Shown here in pieces: positions 58,501-64,000 of a stretch of 64,000 nt of DNA. Source of the stretch: Hemerocallis citrina (taxonomy: Eukaryota > Streptophyta > Magnoliopsida > Asparagales > Asphodelaceae); the NCBI GenBank assembly GCA_017893485.1, contig CM030368.1, positions 177,874,504 to 177,938,503 on the forward strand, in the 5' to 3' direction. The stretch's first letter is position 1, and each line of letters starts with the position of its first letter. Under the pieces are notes generated by a model. It did no database searches and had not been told where the DNA came from. It saw only the letters and a list, made by a program, of their open reading frames with translations. A program made the position numbers and the translations under genes.

Positions 58501-58874
58501 TTCGGTTTGGCAAAGGCGGGAAGTTAGCCCCGAGATTTATAGGCCCATATAAGATATTGAAAAGGATCGGAAAAACTGCTTACCGGCTTGAATTACCGGA
58601 AGAGTTGTCTCAGGTGCACAATGTCTTCCATGTGTCTATGTTGAGAGGTTATATTCCAGACCCGAGTCATCATTTGCCTGAAGTGCCGGAAAGTTTGCAG
58701 TTAGACCTGAATTACATCGAGACTCCTGTTGAGATTGTTGACCGTAGGGAGAAGGTCTTGAGGAATAAGACGATACCGATGGTCAAGGTAGTCTGGAGAA
58801 ACCACTTGGTTGAAGAGGCTACTTGGGAATCTGAGGAGAAGATGTTGAAGGACTATCCTGAGCTTTTTGCTTGA
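55497..58874 (+). CDS. pol: Tekay pol: protease, RT, RNase H, integrase, chromodomain
   Basis: The frame opens at 55491 and has no ATG near its start, so translation probably begins in gag. If the intron is real, coding sequence starts at 55561. Counting from 55497 (1125 residues): protease DTGSS at 36-40; RT from about 190, with [17 protein letters not shown] and the catalytic [11 protein letters not shown] near 350; RNase H from about 500 ([10 protein letters not shown], then TDHKSLKYI); integrase with zinc-binding H..H..CEVC near 720-745, then D in [10 protein letters not shown] in VSDRDARF and E in [11 protein letters not shown]; and a C-terminal chromodomain ([16 protein letters not shown]) at the end. 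All catalytic residues I could check are present. It makes cDNA and inserts it, and the chromodomain would target silent chromatin. Confidence 0.95.
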   Translation: MSFLLPVHSVKLLCNDVCYVTGELYINGKEAVVLFDTGSSHTFVSPKFAKVLGVEPKIFPGKILAVATPSGETLTTDRYYADCEIVIGDRIFGIDLIELTILGVDVIIGIDWMSVYSASIECKTKTVTVKAPGGPEVTFQGKLKCSKLVATIRKEETPVELQGIPVVRDYPTVFLEDFPGLPPHRDVEFSITVQPGSAPISKAPYRMAPVEQDEVKRQIEELLGKGFIQPSASPWGAPVLLVKKKDGSMRMCIDYRELNKVTVQNKYPIPRIDDLFDRLQGAAVFSKIDLRSGYHQVRVKTEDVHKTAFRTRHGHYEFLVMPFGVTNAPAIFMDLMNRVLRPFIDSFVVVFIDDILVYSKSEAEHTEHLAAVLQKLEEQRLYAKLSKCDFWKSEVAFLGHILSKEGVATDPQKIEAVRDWARPTTVKEVRSFLGMTGYYRRFIQGYAQIAVPLTELTKKNVSFKWTEQCEASFQELKDRLTTAPILALPRAGVEYDVYSDASHWGLGCVLMQEGKVIAYGSRQLRPHEKNYPTHDLELAAIIFALKQWRHYVYGEKLNMYTDHKSLKYIYQQRDLNLRQRRWLEVLEDMRPEIKYHPGKANVVADALSRKSSLASLITTQRHLIEELDRAGIEVVLQGLGASLSRLKLQHTLNARIIASQEVDADILEMKEQVSAGRLPGFQTRDGVLWFGDRLCVPDQADLKESILQEAHATLLSVHPGSTKMYKDIKQHFWWSSLKRDVAEFVARCEVCQHVKAENQRPGGLLQPLPIPEWKWDNISMDFITGLPKSSKGNDAIWVIVDRLTKSAHFLAMKLTASMDKLAELYVGEIVRLHGVPSTIVSDRDARFTSHFWRSLQAALGTKTDFSTAFHPQTDGQTERVNRILEDMLRCCILDFGGSWERHLPLVEFAYNTSFQASIGMAPYEALYGRKCRTPVCWYEVGERQLFGPELVQLTSEKIDLIRKRLVEAQSRQKSYADNRRRDLEFEVGDFVFLKVSPSKGVVRFGKGGKLAPRFIGPYKILKRIGKTAYRLELPEELSQVHNVFHVSMLRGYIPDPSHHLPEVPESLQLDLNYIETPVEIVDRREKVLRNKTIPMVKVVWRNHLVEEATWESEEKMLKDYPELFA

Positions 58875-58982
58875 TTGTCTTGTTGATTGTATTTTGTATT
58901 TTATATCTTTATATTTTTGTATCTCTTGTTGTTGTGTTTTCTTCGTCTCGCTCTTGGCTGTAGTTCCGGGGACGGAACTATT

Positions 58983-58997
58983 CTAAGGAGGGAGTGA
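58983..58997 (+). other. Tekay polypurine tract
   Basis: CTAAGGAGGGAGTGA directly before the 3' LTR; the primer site for plus-strand DNA. Confidence 0.85.
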
Positions 58998-61788
58998 TGT
59001 AATACCCCGACTTTTTCCTAAATATTTAAAGATTATTTCTCTTTTATAGTATACTTGTGTAGCATGTGGCTAATGATGAATAAATTATATTTTTCCCTAT
59101 AAAATACTTGCTTTAAAGCCCAATGTTAATTTGTTTACTTTCTTTATTTTGGCCCAAATTGAATTTTAAACCCTCTTATTATCTTCTATAACTTGTAATG
59201 TAACATTTCTTTCTCCATTTAATTCCGGGTATATTTGTGTGTGACTTGTGCTTACACGTGCACTCAATGTACACGTGTATTAGGCACAAATCCTTGGCCG
59301 GTTTTGGGAAGAGAAGTGGCTAGGATCATGGGTAGTTATCCTGAGTTGTGGGTAGTTTTTACAACCCCCAAATCAATCTCAGCCCTTAATCCTCCAACTC
59401 CCTAATAGATCTCAACCCTTCATCCTATTTATCTTCTAATATAAATACCCCCTCCTATTCCCTATCTCTTTTACACTAAAATTTCCTGAGATTATAGAGA
59501 GTATCTGTGAGTTGTGTGGGAGTTTCCTGTGGAGGCAAGCAGCATTGCTGAGGAGTCGGAGTGGAACAAAGGAACAAGAAGTGCTGCGCTATATTGAAGG
59601 ACTTGCGGGATTTCGTTATTTTTCTTCATAAAAGGTGGGTGTTTCTCAGGACTTCTAACGTAGGAATAATACTATAATTGTCATGATTGATACCATGTTA
59701 CAAAAGTGAATTGAATGCGGTAGAAATTGCTTGAACATGCTATTAAATTTGAGGCGAGACTGTCGGTACAGTCGACTGCCATATGAGCCAGCCGACTGAT
59801 ACGAGACATTACTTTTCATAATGTGCTGATAAAATGTGTATGAATAGCCATGATGGCGTGATTATTAAATGTATGTTTTTCCCTATGACACATATGATGG
59901 AGGGAAGGTAAACCAATAAAAAGAACTAAAGGTGATAAATATCTGAAGTTGTCGGCGCAGTCGACTGACTTGGTGTTAAGTCGACTGGTGCTTCGTTCTG
60001 AATGTGACTGTTTGAAAGTTCCCTGAATAAAGATATTCTATTTATGTAGACCCATGATGATAACTTGAGATTTATATCTCCATTTTCGTAAGTAAGTATG
60101 AGCACTGTGAATGCATGTTTAGAGTAGTTTTCTCTAAAAGAGCATGTTAATAACTGGGAAAATTGTGCTATGAATGCTACTGAACAAGAGGAACTCTGTT
60201 TATGAAACATAAATTGATATATACTGTTAATTGATATCATGATGCAAGTACACGTAAGAACTGTAATTAATCTCTTTAAATTGAAAATGGATCTGTCCAG
60301 TCGACCAATGTGTGTAGCAAGTCGACTGATCTGGACTTAGAAATTATGCTGTTTGAAATCTCCAGGACAGACGACTGATTACTGAACAGTCGACTGTTAT
60401 GTGGATAATATAGTGAATATGAACGGGTGCGGGACAGGCGACTGGTTGAGTGCAACAGTCGACTATCCCGAGCTTTTATGAGGAATTTGTGTGACTGTAT
60501 AAGTCGACTGGTACTTTTCCAAGTCGACTGTACAGAGCGGACTTTTGATAATTTGATTCATGTTATTTACTGTTGGTAATGATGAACTTTATGCTTTTAT
60601 TGATGGATTCTGGTTATGGCTGTATGAATTATGTGAAAGGAATCATAAATGAGAATTGAGAACTAAATGAATAATTATGAAAGGCTAAACATGATGAGAA
60701 AGTCTGTGAGACTCTAAAATGAATTATGAGCTGATGATGCTCCATTGGATATTGTGAATTTGAAATTGAACAAAGAGTAGCTAAGTCTCCCCGGCAGTGA
60801 ATGAAATGATATTGAGAATTAGACCAGGTTGGTCAAGTGAAATGAAATGATAAGTCCGGTTGATGGAGAGGCTAACTCTAGAGCTTGATTTTTATTCATG
60901 ATTCTAATGTAACTTAAATACATAGTGTGGAGGTGATGAAGGTGAGAGAAAAACATGAGTATGAGAGCTAGGGTACGGTGCGGGTGTGTGAGCCGCAGAA
61001 TGCATGCTTGATGCGTCAAGACATGGCGCGGGCACAACTCAGTAATGATCGGACTCTAGTCACGCTTGTGGGATGTTTTGGTGACTGCAAGAGGAGTGTG
61101 TTCAGGGAGGAGGCTGAATTGTCGCAGAATGCATGCTTGACGAGTCAAGACATGGCGCGAAATTCTACTCCAGGGGCCAGGATACATGCTTGTACTCATA
61201 GATTCATCTAGGATACTCATTGGAATTACAGAAGTAGAATAAGTCATGGCGGGGGATTGAACCCTACAAAAATGAAGATCGATTAAGAGGCTTGCCCTCG
61301 AACCTATGTAGTATGGGATGCATAGAATTCGAACAAGTGCGCATTAGTGTCATGTTAATTAAATAAATTGCATTAAGGATTTAAGTGCACAATCACGACA
61401 CGACATCATTAAAAGTTCCCTTTTATTTGCATGCTTATGTTGAACAAGTTTGTGATTTGTAAGAAATGAGATTCATTATACTGTTTCTGGCGTAGAGAGG
61501 ATGGCCATGTATAATTATCGTCGGTTGAATAAACTGACGTACCCACAGTTTTTATGCAGGATATAATTACATGTAAGAGGAATGGATGCATAAAGAGTTC
61601 ATTATGTTGTTGTTCATTTATGTAAATATTGTATATTTTGCTTCCGCTGTGTAAATTCAAATGTAATGTGTTGTAAACTCTGATGTAAAAGAAAAGTTTT
61701 AAAATTCCTTGTAAAAGTGTATGTGAAGGAAGCGAAAAGATCCTGTAGAACATCTCGAATTCAGTAATTTGGGATTCGGGGCGTTACA
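58998..61788 (+). mobile_element. 3' LTR of Tekay element
   Basis: 2791 bp, same ends and TATA (59440-59447) as the 5' LTR. Differences seen include C/T near 59225, G/A near 59762 and G/C near 59933. The six palindrome pairs are retained. Confidence 0.97.
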
Positions 61789-61971
61789 CGAACAAACACT
61801 CGAAGTTCTAGAAATTGGAATCAGATCTAGATCCTTCAAGTTGATTAAACCAAGAATCCCTAAAGATTCCTGTGTTACAAGTTATGAACACGAGATACGG
61901 GTCGTCTCTATGCTCATATAACATATTCAGATTTATAATATGCAAACTTGATAATCTCAGGTTCTGTATGG

Positions 61972-62766
61972 CAGTCGACTTGTTGTCACTCTCAGTCGAC
62001 TGCTCTTAGAACTTCTGAACAAGTTTGTATAGTATAAATCTATACCAATACTCTCAGGTTTAATCAATAAATAACAGAATAGCATTCAGAAGAATATAAG
62101 CATTACATAACTACGGTTTCAATCTACCCAACTATGAAATTAGTTCCACATAATAAAACTTTTATTGACTAACAGTTTCGAATACATGATGAAAATAAAA
62201 ACTAGAAAGAGAAGAAATAAACTGATGATGTTTGGTCTGAGAAGTCGACTGCTGTCACTCAGTCGACTGGCTTGATGCTTCAGTGTACTCGATCTCCTTC
62301 TTCTTCGATGCTGATAGAATAATCCTCTTGGTTGATGATTTGATGATTCAGAAATTCTCTCTTCCGTCCCCCTCTAGAATGACACCTCTTGGTTGATATT
62401 TATAGAACACGGGAAGAGAATTAGGGTTTGCACTTTTTTTAGAAAAATCCTCTTCTTTCGTTTATTTCTTTCCTTAATTGATTTGTGTTTTATTTCTTTC
62501 TCTTTTCTTCTTTTCTTCCTTTTCTGCTAACCACGTGCTCTTGCCAATCCCCAGTCTCTAGCTTTTATTTGTTGGAGAAGTTGTTATTCGCATATAACCT
62601 GGGTTTGGATAACTAAATCTTGCTTCGTATTTGGATGAGGATGAATCTTCGCTGTTCTTATCTTTTGACTCCGCCGAATACCAGTCGACTGGTGTTGGAG
62701 TAAGTCGACTGTGCCGATCGTCTTCAACCTTTCTGTGCAGTCGACTGTTGAAGAACCAGTCGACGT
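61972..62766. repeat. Four CAGTCGACTG-type pairs in the OTA LTR
   Basis: Pair starts are 61972/61993, 62242/62260, 62682/62702 and 62738/62757 (18-21 bp apart). Placement parallels the pairs at 297-1132 in the other copy of this LTR. Confidence 0.85.
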
Positions 62767-62953
62767 ATGCTTTGCAGTTCCCTATGTATCATCCTCTCAG
62801 TCTGTATTAGCCTTGAATCTGCTTTGGTTGGCCTTTTTAGGCTGTTTCCTATGGAAAAGAGAAAATAAGAGTAAAATACCACATATAGAGCATTTAAATG
62901 TCTAATTGCACTAAGATTATTGCTCCTAAATGTGAATATTCTTGGGTTCATCA

Positions 62954-64000
62954 AATACCCCCAAACTTAGCTTTTGCTTGTCCTCAAGCAAAAAGTAAAA
63001 TTATGAACAAGGGGAAAATAATAGTGGACTCAACCCATCACACCAAGAATTCTCATTATGCAAGCATCAAAATTTCAATATAAACAATTGCAAATAAAGT
63101 AAAAACAAGCATACCCACTTTCTCCAGTGCAATTGTCTATTCATAACTCCAAACCCAATCATATTTGTCATGCAATTAATTATAGTTATAGTATGTAACT
63201 ACCCAATCTGTGATTATCCCTTTTCTCTACTACAAACCGAGTAGCAAACTAGAATTTTTTTTTTTTTTTTTTTTTTTACTTTAGCCTCTTCTCTAAGTTG
63301 TCACATGCCTTTTGACGCGAGTGCAAGATATTTGTGATGAATCCACCCGGTTACTCAACAAGTCACAAACTTTAAGTGCTTTGCATACTCATATTTCAAG
63401 TTGCCGTTTGACGTAAAGGTAAACATTGGTGATGAATACCCCTAGTTACTAAGCAACTCAAGACATTGGAGTAGATTGACTTTATTCATATATATATATA
63501 TTCTTTTCGTTTTTACTCTATTTACTTAAACTCTGTTTAGGACTAGATCAAAGAGGATAATCACTAGAAAAAGCATCGCATTTGTTTTTTTTTTTTATGT
63601 ATAATCGCATGACTCTTATAATTTTGTAAGGAATTATGAAACTCAACAGTCCTAAAGTAAATAAGTATACTTACTCTCACTTTATAAGAAATTGTTTATC
63701 CCAAAAAAAATCAAAAAACTCCAAATGTAAATAACTACCCCCAAACTTAGATGGAACATTGTCCTCAATGTTCGCACAAAAACTTAAAATAGGCATGTGT
63801 TACCACCCAGTTTGAAGGAAAGAAAATAAAGTAAAGAAATAAAGAAATGATTAAAGAAATAAATAAATAGAGAGTGTAAGTACTCCCCTGAAAAATTGGG
63901 TTGCCTCCCAATAAGCGCTGTGTTTTCTGTCTTCAGCTAGACTTGATGAGTTCATGCAATGTATTGGATGGTTTGAAGATTCACATCCTCCTCTTTCGGC
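62954..64000 (-). other. OTA element tail: PPT, two AGGA hairpins, short motifs
   Basis: On the minus strand the PPT AAGTTTGGGGGTATT (62968-62954) is preceded by the hairpin TTTTGCTTG-AGGA-CAAGCAAAA (62993-62972). A second hairpin, GAACATTG-AGGA-CAATGTTC (63773-63754), is also followed by AAGTTTGGGGGTA. TTGGGAGGCAACCCAA lies near 63895-63915. A poly(T) run is at 63257-63278. No ORF of note; pol would be beyond the window. Confidence 0.7.

Larger units (their letters stand above)
50945..61788 (+). mobile_element. Complete Tekay/Del-type chromovirus, 10,844 bp, TSD CGAAC
   Basis: The two LTRs are 2791 bp each, with about nine differences found by reading them side by side. CGAAC flanks it at 50940-50944 and 61789-61793. 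It has an iMet PBS (53739), ORF0, gag, pol with chromodomain, and a PPT (58983-58997). It sits in the OTA LTR, whose two halves join exactly if one TSD copy and the element are removed. This is the youngest insertion in the window. Confidence 0.97.
50488..64000 (-). mobile_element. OTA/Athila-like Ty3/gypsy element, 3' LTR and tail
   Basis: The LTR is 50488-50944 plus 61794-62953 (about 1.62 kb once the Tekay insertion is removed). On the minus strand it starts TGATGAAC and ends GCACAACA inside E3's integrase. To the right, 62954-62968 is the purine-rich AAGTTTGGGGGTATT, so this is the 3' LTR and the body lies beyond the window. The AAGTTTGGGGG hairpins and the TTGGGAGGCAACCCAA motif near 63890 are typical of OTA-clade tails. 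CCTAT (50483-50487) would be one TSD copy. Confidence 0.65.

Overview
This is plant nuclear heterochromatin, almost certainly from an angiosperm and probably a eudicot. I recognise no host gene, rRNA, tRNA or CRISPR array. Nearly every base can be assigned to nested LTR retrotransposons and their decayed relatives. Lineage names rest on protein motifs, primer-binding sites and LTR ends read by eye.

Layout, with nesting. (1) 1-1309: end of an LTR from an OTA/Athila-like Ty3/gypsy family. (2) 1310-7966: E1, the 3' half of a plus-strand Tat/Retand-like element. It carries a spliced antisense extra gene (aORF), a 58-bp hairpin minisatellite, a polypurine tract and its 3' LTR. (3) 7967-8208: 3' end of a Tekay-type LTR that E1 entered. 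(4) 8209-16499: E2, a second Tat element with integrase, five 115-bp hairpin repeats, antisense aORF and 3' LTR. (5) 16500-21371: a long Tekay-type LTR (T3), containing a minus-strand TRIM at 16678-17878. (6) 21372-25625 and 39186-41431: E4, a decayed minus-strand Tat element (tail repeats, protease, gag, PBS, part of its 5' LTR). It is split by a copia-type solo LTR (23231-24735) and by a Tekay-type LTR (T4, 25626-39185). T4 itself holds two 5-kb solo LTRs, 26706-32006 with TSD GTGTG and 32957-37974 with TSD TTGTA. (7) 41432-50487: E3, a minus-strand Tat element that mirrors E1 and E2, with a complete TRIM (44581-45373, TSD AGAGT) in its minisatellite. (8) 50488-64000: 3' LTR and tail of a minus-strand OTA-like element. 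Its LTR is split by a young complete Tekay chromovirus (50945-61788, TSD CGAAC; two 2791-bp LTRs with about nine differences).

How the parts work together. In the Tekay element, a coiled-coil ORF0, gag and protease-RT-RNaseH-integrase-chromodomain lie between identical-length LTRs, with an iMet PBS and a PPT. A 95-nt intron-like segment separates gag from pol, and removing it would put pol in frame with gag. In all three Tat copies an antisense gene has its own TATA box and exons at matching phases. It encodes a PF04195-like domain, a basic NLS-like patch and a coiled coil. It is bracketed by direct copies of a hairpin unit that expanded separately into minisatellites.

The least explained signals are four. 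Paired CAGTCGACTG palindromes with an 18-21 bp pitch are shared by three otherwise unrelated LTR types. The Tekay gag/pol intron may control its polyprotein. The antisense spliced Tat gene has a conserved 18-bp 3' motif. Several repeat families keep hairpins while their stem sequences change in compensating pairs.
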